From: Caprella mutica
Taxonomy: Eukaryota; Arthropoda; Malacostraca; Amphipoda; Caprellidae
DNA length: 64,000 bases
Direction: 5' to 3'
Assembly (NCBI GenBank): GCA_947561585.1
Contig: CANNZV010002496.1
Coordinates: 24 to 64,023, forward strand
In this document: one piece after another, positions 1-11,933 of the stretch
Numbering within the stretch: the stretch's first letter is position 1
Layout of the letters: every line of letters starts with the position of its first letter
Program-made: the position numbers and the translations under genes
Notes under the pieces: generated by a model
Database searches by the model: none
What the model saw: only the letters and a program-made list of their open reading frames with translations
Told to the model about the DNA's origin: nothing

Positions 1-2034
1 CAAAAAGAGCGAATGAAGGTGTATCCTTCAAGGACAAATTTAATTGATTGTTGATTGTGTTTTGGACAATATCGAGAAACATGTCCCAATTATTGTGATT
101 TACTGTAGCTACATAGAATCTTAATAATTTGTTAATTCTCTGGTTATTACGTTCACAAATTCCATTGGAATATGCTGAATATGGAAGTACCTCACATTTA
201 TATATCTGATGTATTTCACTGAAAGTTCTAATTGCGTTAGACTTAAATTCTTTCGCACAATCTGACATTAACGTTTTGGGATATCCACAACGACTAAATG
301 TTTTACTTAGACAATCAATTACTGTGTTAGTTGATTTGTCAGCTACTGCGTGTAATTCGTTATATCTTGTCAACATACATGTTATTGATAAAATGTATTT
401 GTTGTTCGTGTCAGTTGTAATAAAAGTCCTATAAAGTCAAATAAAACTGTTTCAAATGGTGTATTAGCTACTGGGGCAGACATTAATTTAATTGGTGTAT
501 CTAGACTTCCTTTAAGGATTTTGCAAACGTCACATCTTTTAATAAAAGATTCTATGACCGATCTTTCTTGAAAATGATAATATTTTAGTCGAAATTTAAA
601 TAGCGTATGAGCTAAACCACAATGAGTGTTAAAATGTATTGAATTAATTACTAAATTGATCATTTCATTTGGTATAACATAATTAACAATACTGACTGCC
701 CTAGTATCTATTTTCCGATGTCGATATAATATTCCGTCTAATATGAAAAACTCAGCTATGTTCCTAGATGTTCCTATTTGTTTTTTATTTAATATGTCCA
801 TTATTTCCTTACAAGCAAAGTCGTTTGACTGTGCAGTCTTTAGTCTGTTTAAAGTCCATGTTATGTCTTCGTGTTTAGGTATGTAATTCAGAAATGGTTT
901 TTCTTTGTTGATTTTATACAATTTAGATGGATCTGATTCTTGTTCGTTTTCTGAGTCTGTTTCTGATTCACTGTCATTGTTGTTAATAATTTGTGGTACA
1001 TTTAGCTTAGCCCTCGATCTTGTGGTTGCTATAAAACTTTCAATTGAGCTAAAACTTTCATTAGATGGTGTTAAAAGTTCACATTCATCTATTGTTTCTT
1101 CCGTTAAAGGAGTTAATCTACTAAGAGTATCTGCTACCACATTGCGTTTACCCTCAAAATATTTGATGTTACAGTCATATGTACTAGCCTCAATTGCCCA
1201 ATGGGCCATAGCCGGGTCTAATGGAAGTTTATTACCAAAAAATGCGCATAAGGGTTTGTGATCAGTTAAAATGGTTATAGGATACACTAGACATAGATAT
1301 TGAAATTCCTTTAAAGCTAGATGTATTGCAAGGAAATCTTGCTTAGTCGTGGAGTACCTTTTCTGAGTAGAATTTGATGATTTACTGAAATATGCTATGG
1401 GTCTTAATGTTTTGCTTTTGGTCGAATCTGGTTGTAGCAGTGCTGCGCGAACTCCGATATTTGAGCTGTCAGTAAATAAATAAAATGGTCTGGAATAATT
1501 TGGATGAGCTAAAACCGTATCTGATGTCAAAATATTTTTGAGACTAGTGAAGCTAGCCTCACATTCGTCAGTCCAGTCAAATTTAGTGTCCTTCCTTAAT
1601 AGTCTATATAATGGGTCGGCTTTCTGACTAAATTTAGGGACGAACTTACGAAAATAATTCGCAAGCCCTAAAAACCGCTGAAGTTGTTTTACATCTGTTG
1701 GTCTAGATGCTTCTCTAAGTTTTTCGTTTTGGATACATCGGATGCCCTCAGTAGTGACTCGATGTCCGAGAAAGTTGATTTCGTGTTTAAAAAATTCACA
1801 CTTCTCTAATTTTAATCTCAAATGAGCGTCACTTAAACTCATTAGCACTTGGCTAATATCATTTAAATGTTGTTCATATGATCGACTAAAAATTTGGATG
1901 TCATCAATAAATACGAAACATAGTTTCCCTAATACTTTATTTAACGCTTTTGTCATAATTGCTTGAAATACTTTTGGACTATTGACATACCCGAAGGGTA
2001 ACCTTCGGAACTGCCACTTTTTACCATTTACCGC
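1..2034 (-). pseudogene. Ty3/gypsy pol, 3' half: RT C-terminus, RNase H, integrase (frameshifted, runs off window)
   Basis: Second half of a gypsy polyprotein; the first half resumes at 6831 beyond the Copia insertion. Reading leftwards from 2034: the RT palm motif RRLPFG, then FVFIDDI as the catalytic x-x-D-D box; RNase H with a YLFTDSS block and VVADTLSRL at its end; an acidic linker; an integrase zinc-binding region (HFNTHCG, then CDVCK); and the start of the integrase core. The frame ends in a stop at 382-384 after the first core Asp (VLFDFIG). A neighbouring frame stays open from about position 425 to position 1 and carries the other core motifs, the Asp in MSDCAKEF and the Glu region SNGICERNN. 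One lost base near 425-435 explains the switch. The rest of pol, any env and the 3' LTR lie outside the window. Established family logic: RT copies the RNA, RNase H removes it, integrase inserts the DNA. Confidence 0.93.
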
Positions 2035-2358
2035 TGTTGTTGAGTAGTTATATGCAGTGGCCATATTTGGATAAATGTGGGAGAAATAGATCGGAACACT
2101 TTAAAGTAAATTAAACCATTTATTTAAGTACTCGCGGTACAGAGTCGCAGTGAGAGCAAACGATTATGAGCACCTCACTCGACGTTATCTACTAATCTAC
2201 TGACAAGTTGGCAACAAATAAACTGACAGATACGGGACCTATTTGACCTTGAAGATGATCTTCATATTTCCATTTAATAACATATAAAACAATATATCAA
2301 TAGAGGAGATTATAACATAATACATATATGAATATAGCTGTATGAGCTTTCTCTAACA
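2035..2358 (-). repeat. Copia 3' LTR
   Basis: 324 bp. It is identical to the LTR at 6507-6830 except for two substitutions (one in the aacaaataaac stretch near 2218, one near 2350). Ends are TGTTAGAG and TCAACAACA on the element strand. The first ten codons after the ATG at 2062-2064 equal the start of the Copia polyprotein, because that start codon lies in the LTR. Confidence 0.96.
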
Positions 2359-2367
2359 CCCCCTCTT
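2359..2367 (-). other. Copia polypurine tract
   Basis: AAGAGGGGG on the element strand, directly abutting the 3' LTR. This is the standard place for the primer of plus-strand DNA synthesis. Confidence 0.8.
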
Positions 2368-2601
2368 AACCTTATACTTATAAATGAAAAAATATTCAAA
2401 TTTAAATCATGGTTACTAATTAGATTCAAAAACAAAAATACACATAATAAATGAATACAAAATGTTTCTAAATAAACATAAATACCATACAATAATAATT
2501 TTTTACCTTACAAAATAGCAATCATTGAGATAAACAAAACATCAAAATATGATAATCTTATGGAATTTATATGAATAGACATTAATGATTATCAATCTAT
2601 T

Positions 2602-5600
2602 TTAAGTAAGTCCAAGTGCTGGAATGAAATTGCTTAATAATATCTTTGGCACAGATTTAGTGAACATATCTGAAATATTTTCTTTAGTGTTAATATACTG
2701 TAAAAAAATTCTGTTATCTTGAATTTCAGATCGAATGAAATGGTAACGTACATCAATGTGCTTAGTACGTTGATGATGTACTGGATTTTTTGCTAATGCG
2801 ATTGCTCCCTGATTGTCTACGTTCATTTTAACTGGGGAGCTTTGAACCACATTCAAATCTTGAAGCAACATCGTTAGAAATTTTGCCTCTTTTGTAGCCT
2901 CAGTGATTGCAATGTATTCGGCTTCAGTCGAAGACAATGCAGTCACGTTTTGCTTCTTTGATCGCCATGAGATCACAGGACCATTTGAACACAACTTAAA
3001 TCAGTAACCTGTGACGCTCTTCCTATCATTTTGGTCATTAGCCCAATCTGAATCACAATATCCATCTAATGCTAATTTATCTGATCTTTTGAAATTCAAA
3101 CAATAATCTGAAGTTCCCTTCAAGTACCTGATTACATCTTTAGCTAGATTCAGATGAGAAATAGTTGGATTTTGCATGTACTGAGATAACTTTGATGTCA
3201 TAACATAAATCAGTGAACCGATGATCTCTTGGTATAATCTCTTATCAGCTGGTTTTGAATGAGGGTCGTCAAAAGATTTTATATGTGCTTCACTTGGAAG
3301 TGGTTTTGGATGACAATTTGTCATTCCAAACCTTTCTACTAACTTTTCGATATTCTTAGTTTGACTCATTTTGATTGAATCTTTACTCACTTCAAAATTT
3401 ATACCAAGGAACCATGAGAGTTCACCCAAATCTTTCATTCTAAATGCATTTGAAAGTGCTGCCTTAATACTAATCAAAGAATTATCATTATTGGAAGCAA
3501 TAAGCACGTCATCAACCCAAATTATCAGTATAGTTATTGAATCAGAGTCTGACTTAGTGTAAACACAAGGATCTGATAAAGATTGAGTGAATCCATTTGT
3601 AGGGAGAAACGAGTGGAACAGTTCGTTCCAGTTCCGACCACTTTGTTTGAGACCGTAAAGTGATTTTCTGAGTCTCCATACAAGCTTCTTCCCATCTTTA
3701 CCCTTTTCTTCAAATCCTTCAGGTTGATCCATGTATAAGTCTCTCTCTAGGTCAGCATTCAAATATGCGGATTTGACATCCATCTGGTTGATTTTGTAAT
3801 TGTTTTGTACAGCAAGTTGTACCAATGTTCAAATAGAAGTAATTCTGGCCGTAGGAGAAAACGTTTCTGAATAATCAATTCCCTGAACTTGACTGTAACC
3901 CTTTGCAACTAGTCTTGCCTTGTACTGTTCTTCATCGTAGGGGCCTAATTTGACTGCATAAACCCACCTACTTTTGATAGTTTTCTTCCCCTCAGGCAAA
4001 GTAGTCAATTCATAGGTGTCGTTCTCCTGCAAAGCTTCTATCTCAGAATCCATAGCTCTCTTCCATGATTCTGCTTCACTTGAATTCACTGCATCGCTAA
4101 AACTCTTCGGAACATCCATCATTCTGTAACAGAAATTATATGAGTATTGTACATAATCTTCCAAATATTTTGGTTTGTTTCTGGGTCTCGTTGGGTTTCT
4201 TCGGTTGTCTTCGTCAGTTCTATCGTCTTCAGTGTTGACATCATTTGACTTGTGTGGAGTAGGATTATTTGGCAGAATCATTTCATTTTCTAATGATTCT
4301 TCATCTACCTCATCATCGTGTCTTTCGCTAATCATGTTCTCTGGAAACTTCACCATTCTTACTTTGCTGATCTGTCCTGTTTCTTGGAAATAAACGAAGT
4401 AAGATGGACTGCGATCATCGTATCCAACGAAGATTCCTTGTCTCGCTCTGTCATCCAACTTCTTTGTACCGTGAACGTAAGCAAAACATTTCTGTCCGAA
4501 GGTGTACATTGTACCTAAGTTGGGTTTCTTTGATGTCAAAACTTCATAAGCTGTCAAACCTGTTCTTCGGTTGTAACATCTGTTTCTAATAAATGCAGCT
4601 GTTTTGAAAGCATAACTCCATAGAGTCTTGGGTAGCTTCGCTTCGATCAGTAAACATCTGGTCATCTCCATCAATGACTTCCAAGCATGCTCAGCTGTCC
4701 CGTTTTGATGTGGAGAGTATGGGGACGAGAACTCATGCTTCACCCCCCTCTCACGTAGAATGGATTCAAACTCATTACATTTAAATTCTAAAGCATTGTC
4801 AGATCTGAGACACTTAACTGTACCATAGGGAGCTGAATCAGCGAGAAATTGTTCAAGAGCTAAACAAGCATCACTCTTATTCTTAAGTACGTACACGAAA
4901 ATGTATCCTGACTTATCATCAACAAAATTAATGCCATATTTGAAACCATCTCTAGCAATGGGTTCAACTGGCCCTACAATATCACAATGAATAACATCCA
5001 AATTATTTTTAGCCTTAGCATCTGGAAGTCTATTCCTATATTGAGCAAATTTACCTTTAATGCAAACATCACAATTAAATTTATCTTTACTAGTTATTTT
5101 CATGCCCTTAACTACATTAGAAACTTTAATTACATCATCTTTATTGCAATGTCCTAATGTTACATGCCAATCAGTTAAAGATCTTTTAGTTACTTCGTTA
5201 CTTTCTACCTTATTAATGAAATACAATTTACCCCTTTTTTCAATGTCAAATGTCGTACCATTATTAGTTTTCAAATCTGCGGTATCTGGGGAGAAATTTA
5301 CAGTAACGCCTTGCTGATTTGCAGCTTGCACTCTAAAAATGTTTTGTTTGAAGCTAGGAATACATAGGGCATTCCTCAAGGTCACTTCATGTTCATTACC
5401 TAAATTATCAGTCATCATAATATTTGCATCACCTCTAGCTTTAACTAAATCAGAACTGCGACTTCCATCAGCTAACTCGATAAAATGGCTAGATGGGTTA
5501 AAATTATAGTCAATATTAATGAACTTACTCCTATCATTAATAATATGTGAAGTGCAGCCTGTATCAACCAATAAAGAATCTGCATTATTTATATTATCAT

Positions 5601-6536
5601 TACAAGTTGCAAACGTGTGTAGTTCTGCTTTCATAATAAAGTTCTCACCACCATCACGTGTATCACGATAACAGTTCCTGTTTTCTCCCTCCATGTTTTC
5701 TCGGCTTGAGGTTGCTCCTTTTATGCTGGTGTTGTTTGTTTGCTTCCTACAATACTTCGTGTCATGCGTGGTTGCGCGGCAAAAGTTGCACCATCTCTTT
5801 GACTTATTTTCTTGACTGCCTTTCTTGCATTGAAACTGCTTGTGGCCCTGTTTACCACATCTAAAACACTTTAAGTTTCTATCACCAACGTTGAAAACTT
5901 TATCTTCTTTTCTTCTCGATTTTTCAGTTTCTTCATAGGACTTTAAAGAACTTTTAAATTCACTAAACTTGATGTCTTTTTCCTTCTGCGTAATGACTGT
6001 AGCAAAAGCAGAATATGACGCAGGCAATCCTTTTAAGGCCATTGCTACAAGCAATCCTTCGGAAACTGTTTCCCCTGCTTGTTCTAATGCCGATGTTATC
6101 TTCTCTGTCCTAATAATATAACTCGTAACTGATTCATCTTCTTCTTTCTTCAGTGAAGTCAGTTCAGTGTACAACGCAATTATTCGTGGCTTGCTGGAAC
6201 CTATAGGTAGTGTCCACGCAATATTTCTAGCGCTTTCTTCCCGTCATTTTTGGCCTCACGAATAATGAGTGATAAACTTTTATCATCTAATTTCTGAACT
6301 AATTCAGCATAAACACGTGTGTTCTTTACCTCTAAATCATAACTGCTGTTAGATTCGTCATCTTCACTGTTGTCTTCATCGAATTCAGTGCCTTCAATTA
6401 CATCAGCTAGGTTCTGAAGTCTCAGATGCGCAATAAACTTTACTTCCCACAATTCGTATTTATCCTCGTCACCATCAAATATTAGTCGACTACTGGGCCC
6501 ATAACCTGTTGTTGAGTAGTTATATGCAGTGGCCAT
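2602..6536 (-). pseudogene. Copia gag-pol polyprotein with one frameshift and two nonsense codons
   Basis: The ATG is at 6534-6536, inside the 5' LTR. Domains in order: gag, with a KYELWEVKF block; two zinc knuckles (CFRCGKQGHKQFQC and a CNFC/H/C variant); aspartic protease with LLVDTGCTSHI; integrase with a zinc region (LGHCNKDD, CDVCIKGK) and core motifs HCDIVGP, LRSDNALEF and PHQNGTAEH; reverse transcriptase with WVYAVKL and the catalytic IIWVDDVLIAS; RNase H with DGYCDSDWAND and SSTEAEYIA; stop at 2602. Breaks: a 2-nt (TA) insertion at about 6201-6206 ends the first frame with TAG; TGA at 3829-3831 stands where Arg is expected (CGA to TGA); TGA at 3001-3003 stands where Cys is expected. 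Apart from the insertion the frame is collinear. An intact element would make a single polyprotein cut by its own protease. Confidence 0.96.
6493..6506 (-). other. Copia primer-binding site for initiator tRNA-Met
   Basis: GGTTATGGGCCCAG on the element strand, immediately inside the 5' LTR. It is complementary to the anticodon-loop region of eukaryotic initiator tRNA-Met, the internal half-molecule primer known from Drosophila copia. The site is also translated, as residues just after the LTR-encoded start of the polyprotein. Confidence 0.85.
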
Positions 6537-6830
6537 ATTTGGATAAATGTGGGAGAAATAGATCGGAACACTTTAAAGTAAATTAAACCATTTATTTAAG
6601 TACTCGCGGTACAGAGTCGCAGTGAGAGCAAACGATTATGAGCACCTCACTCGACGTTATCTACTAATCTACTGACAAGTTGGCAACAAAGAAACTGACA
6701 GATACGGGACCTATTTGACCTTGAAGATGATCTTCATATTTCCATTTAATAACATATAAAACAATATATCAATAGAGGAGATTATAACATAATACATATA
6801 TGAATATAGCTGTATGAGCTTACTCTAACA
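6507..6830 (-). repeat. Copia 5' LTR
   Basis: 324 bp, matching the 3' LTR at 322 of 324 positions. It contains the polyprotein start codon (6534-6536). Promoter and start site should be here, but I cannot place a TATA box with confidence. Confidence 0.96.
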
Positions 6831-8817
6831 ACCGCAAATGCTGTAAGTTTTTTAGATTCTTCGGAGAGTTCCACCTGGTGAAATGCGCTCCTTAGATCTA
6901 AACTAGAAAATATCTTAGACCCACCTAATGATCCTAACATATCATCAACTCTAGGTAAAGGAAATCCTTGTATATGGACACACTTATTTAGTGATCTGAA
7001 ATCTATTACGGGTCGTATTTCCCCATTCTTTTTATGAACCACTATTACAGTGAAGTTATACTCGGACATTGAAGGTTCTATTGTTCCTTCCTGTAACATT
7101 GATTTATTAACTTCTTCAAGATGTTCTTGAAATTTTTGTGGTATTCTATACGGTATTTTGTTGATAACTATATTAGGGTCTTTCAGTTTAATTGTGTGTG
7201 TGCATATACTAGTAGTCCCGATTGGTTCGTCATTAATAGTTATTACGTCTCTAAAATTATTTAGTAACTGCGTCATTTTGTCTTCATACTCAGACATTCC
7301 ACATGATATGTCAGCATTAACTAACCTTCTCAGTGCTGATGGCACTGTCTGAGAATTGTTTTCTACATCATCACTTACTGTGATATCACGGCTTCTATCA
7401 GCACTTCCGTCACGTGATATTTTACACTTTATCTCTCGGTTGCCATGCACTGCAACTAATGGCTCTCCATTAATTCCAACTGCATGTACCTTTGACTTTT
7501 CATAAATTAAATCAGGGGTAACGTTTCGTTCAAATGGCTTTGTTTTTTCATCACTCAACACGTTTCCTAATCTAGATTTACGAGTCCTATTATTTAAACA
7601 CTCCGATATAGTCGCTATATTGACTTCGACTTGCTTTTCGTATGTCTGGAGATTACCGATTATCATATTGTCCTTTAATATGATATCACTATCAGTCGGA
7701 TTCATTACGAAAACTGGGCATATTGACACTTGATCCCCTTCTTTTTTATTGTCTTCGATTTTTATTAGTGTTTGGGCTACCACTAAACCCGAACTGAAAC
7801 TTCTTTTAGCTACAATATAACTTCTTGCTTCGTTGTTTTTAACAAAACCATACAATATTTGTACGGTATTTGCCTCAACGACTTGGCTACTTATATGAAC
7901 ATTACCGTTTTTCTCGCGTATTTTATTCTTTTTCCTAGACTTCGTTTTTATGTCGGACTTCATAACCTCTGTTTTCCCTTTCTGTTGAGGTTTAACCCTT
8001 ACCTTCGCAATACTACTGCGGCTGTTTGTTCGTTCGTTTATTTGTCTTATCAACGTTCTTGGTTTTGACCTATTAGAAATAAGAACTAATTCTGCTATTA
8101 AACAATCCGTGCTTAATAGTTCTTTAGTAGCTATTTTACGTTTTTCCATAAACGGAATTTTTTCTTCACCTAATTTCAATATATTCTTATCAAAATCAAT
8201 TTGCGCGTTCGTTAACACGTCCCTTCCTAATATGACGTCATAGGGTAGACTGTTGTTATCGATTAGTAAAGCGTTTACTCTTTGCTTATTTGACTTTGAC
8301 ACTAATTCAAAATTTATTTCAGCTTTTACTTCGGAACGTCCGTTTATGCCTTTAATAGTTACGTCCGATTTCATTATGTCCTCGTGACTCGCCTTGTAAT
8401 TAAAATTACGACTGTTTACAATCGTTCTCTCACTTCCTGAATCTATTAAAGCTTCCCAATCAAATTCTTTACTATGTAAAATTATCGTTGGCTTAGAAGT
8501 CCCTTTTATCGTATAATGACAGTCCGTCAATCCGCTTAATTCATCCTTATTTTTTACTAATTGAACTGTTATATACGTTTCGCTTGTTATTTTGTCCTCA
8601 ACGCTTAACTCTTCTCCTCTTAATAAATCGAACTTATTTTTACATTCGCAATGATTTTTTGCATTGAGTGACGAATTAATTTCACCATTGAATTTAACGT
8701 ACACCGGATCCAATTTATTCATGTTCAATTCACATGCGTGTACGGAGTTACCGACCGTTTTCACATGTTTAGTTAAATTAACCCTACCTTGTTTTTTACT
8801 TGTGTTCGTATTTACAT
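6831..8817 (-). pseudogene. Ty3/gypsy pol, 5' half: protease and RT N-terminus (interrupted by Copia)
   Basis: The frame is open from the end of gag (pol frame is -1 relative to gag and overlaps its last codons) down to the Copia border. The protease carries ALIDSGSERTIV with the catalytic Asp. A long linker with low-complexity basic segments follows, then RT with VVHKKNGEIRPVIDFRSLN and LGGSKIFSSLDLRSAFHQV, which holds the first catalytic Asp. The reading then meets the Copia LTR at 6830 and gains a short foreign tail ending near 6782. The continuation is at 2034 and below. No conventional ATG is seen near the start, consistent with a gag-pol fusion made by frameshifting (inference). Confidence 0.93.
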
Positions 8818-10065
8818 TTGTTTTCGAAAATCCTTGCTCTGTCCTCGATTAAAAGGTTGTTGAGCACGGCATTCTCTTCCTATATGTCCTAGTTTATTGC
8901 AACGGTAGCACTTAATTGTATCACTATTACTGTGGGGGGTAGGGGTAGGGGTGTTGGTATTAGTGTTTTGTACATATGTTCTGCCTGTGTGATTGTATTT
9001 GAATCTGCTTCTGCGTGCATACCTACCTGCTGTTCCTCTGTTTCTTGCATCATATGCGTAATATGCTTCTGTTTCTTCCTGCATATCCTCGTGATAATTA
9101 CCTTGATTCTCACCATCAGTTTTTTCTATCAAAAAAGTTTCTGTGTCATTGAAATTCTTCTTTGGTATTAGGATTTTTTTGTCATGTGGCAACGATCTTA
9201 TTTTCTTTGTTGTAGCGGACAGTAAATTAGCTGTTGTCTTGAAAGGGCCTTCAATGACTCCTTTTATGATACTGGGGTTGATCTGTGGACCCAATATTGT
9301 TAAATACATTGATGTATTCATAAGATCTTTTGCGTGCTTTTTTAATCTGCGTGTGAATGATGCATCGCTTTCAGTTGCCGTCCTTACTGGAAATTGGGCG
9401 TTCATTGTGGCGTCATGTAAGATATACTCTGTGACCTCGCCAATTTTTTCCAATGTACTTAATATATCACTGGCAGCTGTAGTTTCATCTTTCAATTTAT
9501 TAGTGTATAATTCATGACATACACTGTAGATATCCTTGCTGTCTTTCTGCACATATATATCTTCTAGTACCGTGCATATTTCTTGGTATGTGCTATCTTT
9601 AAATGTTTTACCGTTAACAACGTTATTAACAGTAATTTGAAAATCTCCTAGCTTGCAGTCAGCGCTTCTGAAAAGTATCTTCTTCTTCTCTGCGTCGTCC
9701 TTGTCTCCTAAACTGGATATATGATTATTTATTAGACTTAGATGTTGTTTAAAAGTGTTCTTTTCCTCGAAAGCTGGATCTTCTGGCCTCCTTCTTCCTC
9801 TGAATATCGGCAACGAATCAGAATTAATTATTGTCGTACTTCTGCTTTCAATTATCTCTTGGAGTTGAGCTTGTGTCAATTCAACCGACATTGTTTCTGT
9901 ATTTGTTTGTTTCTCTTTCCTATTTATGTTCTGTTGTGTACCTTTGGGGGGTGTAATGGGGGGTGTAATGTTCTGTTTACTTTTCCTTATTCTTGGTTTT
10001 GTCTTTCTTCCAGATCTAAGTTCTACCGATTCAGATTTTATCGCTTCGTCTTCCGAAGTTGGCAT
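8812..10065 (-). CDS. Ty3/gypsy Gag
   Basis: 417 codons from the ATG at 10063-10065 to TAA at 8812-8814. The N-terminus is basic and Pro/Thr rich. The middle holds a capsid-like helical region, and near the C-terminus is a CCHC zinc knuckle, CYRCNKLGHIGREC, expected to bind genomic RNA in the particle. The frame is intact even though pol is broken by Copia. The pol frame begins in the -1 register over the last gag codons. Family assignment rests on position upstream of gypsy pol plus the single knuckle; the capsid sequence itself I do not recognise closely. Confidence 0.9.
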   Translation of the reverse strand: MPTSEDEAIKSESVELRSGRKTKPRIRKSKQNITPPITPPKGTQQNINRKEKQTNTETMSVELTQAQLQEIIESRSTTIINSDSLPIFRGRRRPEDPAFEEKNTFKQHLSLINNHISSLGDKDDAEKKKILFRSADCKLGDFQITVNNVVNGKTFKDSTYQEICTVLEDIYVQKDSKDIYSVCHELYTNKLKDETTAASDILSTLEKIGEVTEYILHDATMNAQFPVRTATESDASFTRRLKKHAKDLMNTSMYLTILGPQINPSIIKGVIEGPFKTTANLLSATTKKIRSLPHDKKILIPKKNFNDTETFLIEKTDGENQGNYHEDMQEETEAYYAYDARNRGTAGRYARRSRFKYNHTGRTYVQNTNTNTPTPTPHSNSDTIKCYRCNKLGHIGRECRAQQPFNRGQSKDFRKQM

Positions 10066-11301
10066 GTGTTCACATTCCTAATTAAATGTTAGTGTGTACT
10101 TAAACAAGTGTAATGCGCGTGTAATCACAAATTACGAAAGAAAAAAAATAATATCCTAAAAAATAATCATTCAAATATAAAAATAATCATTCAAAAATAA
10201 AAATAATCATTCAAATATAAAAATAATAATTCAAATATAGAGCAATATTTGTTAAATCAATAATATTATAAAATAAAATATTTATACCTGTCAATTATAA
10301 ACAACACTCAGCAATATTACAAAGCTGAAAGATATGCATGCACAACATACATCCTATAATTATAACTGCTGCAATAATGATTAATTAATTTCTTCTTGAC
10401 TGACCTTCTGCTTATTGCTTATTCACACAACAAAAACTCTTGACTAAACAGAACAGATTAATTCACCACTGGACTCAGCTCTAATAAAAAAATTAAGAAC
10501 CTTCTTTGATCGCTTCAAAAATGAGACTGAAAGAAAAAGGATGACATTACGCTATCGTAAGTTATACTCAACTTCCGGTTCCATGTACAGTGGGTCCCGC
10601 TTATCAGGTTTTGTCGTTGATTTTTGCTCTGATGTTAACTGTTATGACGTTAACTGTTAACTGAATGTTCACCGAACGTTGTACACTGAATGTTAACTGA
10701 ATGTACACTGAATGTTATGCACTGTATGTTAACTGAATGTTCACTGAACGTTGTACACTGAATGTTGAATGTTCACTGAATGTAGCAGTTTGAATAAATA
10801 CTTTTCAGATGTAGTATTTAAACAAATTAGACTCTCAATTTCTGGTTGATTTACGGCTTTTTTGCATGTTGTTTATAATCGAATGTTTTTCATCACCATT
10901 CGCCAACGTGCAATCCTTCACCCATTAGTGTCGCTTCCTCCCTCCGTGTTTTCGAGAATTTTTTTTTCAGACTGGTTAGTCTCACTGATTGTCTCTGCTC
11001 TCATTCAAATTTCAAATTAGGCCATCTGTACTCTCCTTATCCTTCCGATAATTTTCGAGATGCCGTTTGCTTGATCTTGAGTTGAATAATCTTTATACTT
11101 TATCGCAAAAACTGAACACCTTAATTGAATCGTACCGTCATATAGGGTCGCAAAACCCAGTCTTGCTGTAATCAAATACTCTCCAATCAGATGGTTAACT
11201 TAGTTTTTGGTAAACTACAAAGCTTTCAATCTTTTACTTTAGTAATTGAATTTCCGTACATTAAATTCGAATTACTTAATCACGCACCATACGGCCACCA
11301 A
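10066..11301 (-). other. Gypsy leader or flank without genes
   Basis: No coding signal. It holds an AT-rich tandem repeat at about 10155-10240 (unit near 21 bp, AAAATAATCATTCAAATATA, four imperfect copies). It also has an imperfect array built on ACTGAATGTT at 10640-10790. A possible alternative LTR edge lies at 10582: CCA followed by TGTACAGTGGG, giving a TGGAACCGGAAG-like primer site on the minus strand. If the LTR at 11302 belongs to the same gypsy element, this whole stretch is its untranslated leader. Confidence 0.45.
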
Positions 11302-11590
11302 TGTGACGTTATCTGTTATTCCTTATAACGTTTCACTATATGGGTTACGTGTGATAGAATCTTACTCTGTTTACTATTTTCAGATTCCTTTTCTCAATAT
11401 ATCTCTTTCTACTAAATACTCATGGTACCATGCCCTAGAACCACCTTGCCAATATGGTTCCGACCTCAGGCCTCTGGTCCAAGCTTAACTGTATTTAGGG
11501 TAATAAATTAATGTAATTAACACTTTAAAGAGAATATATTCATTAGTCAAGCAATGGTAATTACACAGTGTATCTTCACTAGACCGCTCA
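11281..11590 (-). repeat. Candidate gypsy-type LTR with primer site
   Basis: On the minus strand an end reading AACGTCACA is followed directly by TTGGTGGCCGTATGG (11287-11301), a layout typical of an LTR border plus primer-binding site. The same layout recurs at 46220-46240 (ATCACA, then TTGGTGACCCAGTATGG). The far end is uncertain; TCACA at about 11586-11590 would close a 289-bp LTR starting at 11302. It could be the 5' LTR of the gypsy element whose gag begins at 10065, or an unrelated solo LTR. Confidence 0.4.
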
Positions 11591-11744
11591 CAAGTAAATG
11601 TCTCAATAACTAAGACTGGAGATAAGGTGTGTATCTCGTGCGAGCCGATCGGTAACTAATTTGAATGTTACTTTACTCACAGTCATATAGGTTCGTGATA
11701 GCAGTTATGCATACACAATTGCTGTGTTTGCATCACTACAATGA

Positions 11745-11930
11745 TGTGCGAGGTTGCACCGCAATCAACAAGCAAAGAGTTAATGTTAGTCTTCTCAAAT
11801 GCATTTACCTTATCATTAGTTACAACAGTTTTCATTACAAAATTATGAACATCATTATTTTCTTCATTACAAGAATTCATTTTAGAAGAGGTAAAACTAT
11901 TCTTCCTACATTCCCCAGCAAACAGTGGTA
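11745..11930 (-). pseudogene. Copia protease fragment
   Basis: A short open stretch on the minus strand ends in INSLLVDCGATSHII, the aspartic protease signature of Copia elements (compare LLVDTGCTSHII in the element at 2035-6830). Upstream residues fit the gag/protease linker. It is truncated on both sides; a hairpin MITE starts at its 5' side. The sequence differs from the full Copia here, so it comes from another family. Confidence 0.75.
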
Positions 11931-11933
11931 CAT

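Larger units (their letters stand above)
2035..6830 (-). mobile_element. Copia (Ty1/copia) retrotransposon, full length, inserted in gypsy RT
   Basis: A 4796-bp element read on the minus strand. It has two 324-bp LTRs (2035-2358 and 6507-6830) with TG...CA ends, a tRNA-type primer site, a polypurine tract and one gag-pol frame. The five bases ACCGC sit just outside both ends (2030-2034 and 6831-6835), a perfect target duplication. Removing the element and one ACCGC copy rejoins the gypsy RT frame between TAFAVV and NGKKWQF. The LTRs differ at only two positions, so insertion was recent, yet the coding frame is already broken in three places. It may have moved with enzymes supplied by another copy (inference). 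Confidence 0.97.

Noticed and set aside
905..1261. 118-codon plus-strand frame opposite gypsy pol
   Set aside because: Antisense shadow of the integrase/RNase H frame, no independent coding signal.
3829..3831. Programmed TGA readthrough in Copia
   Set aside because: Two separate TGA codons replace conserved Arg and Cys inside RT and RNase H, and a frameshift lies elsewhere in the same frame; decay is the simpler reading.
10577..10600. Gypsy 5' LTR edge at 10582
   Set aside because: TGTACA after a CCA is suggestive, but the primer site matches no tRNA I know and the other LTR end is not visible; noted only as an alternative to 11302.
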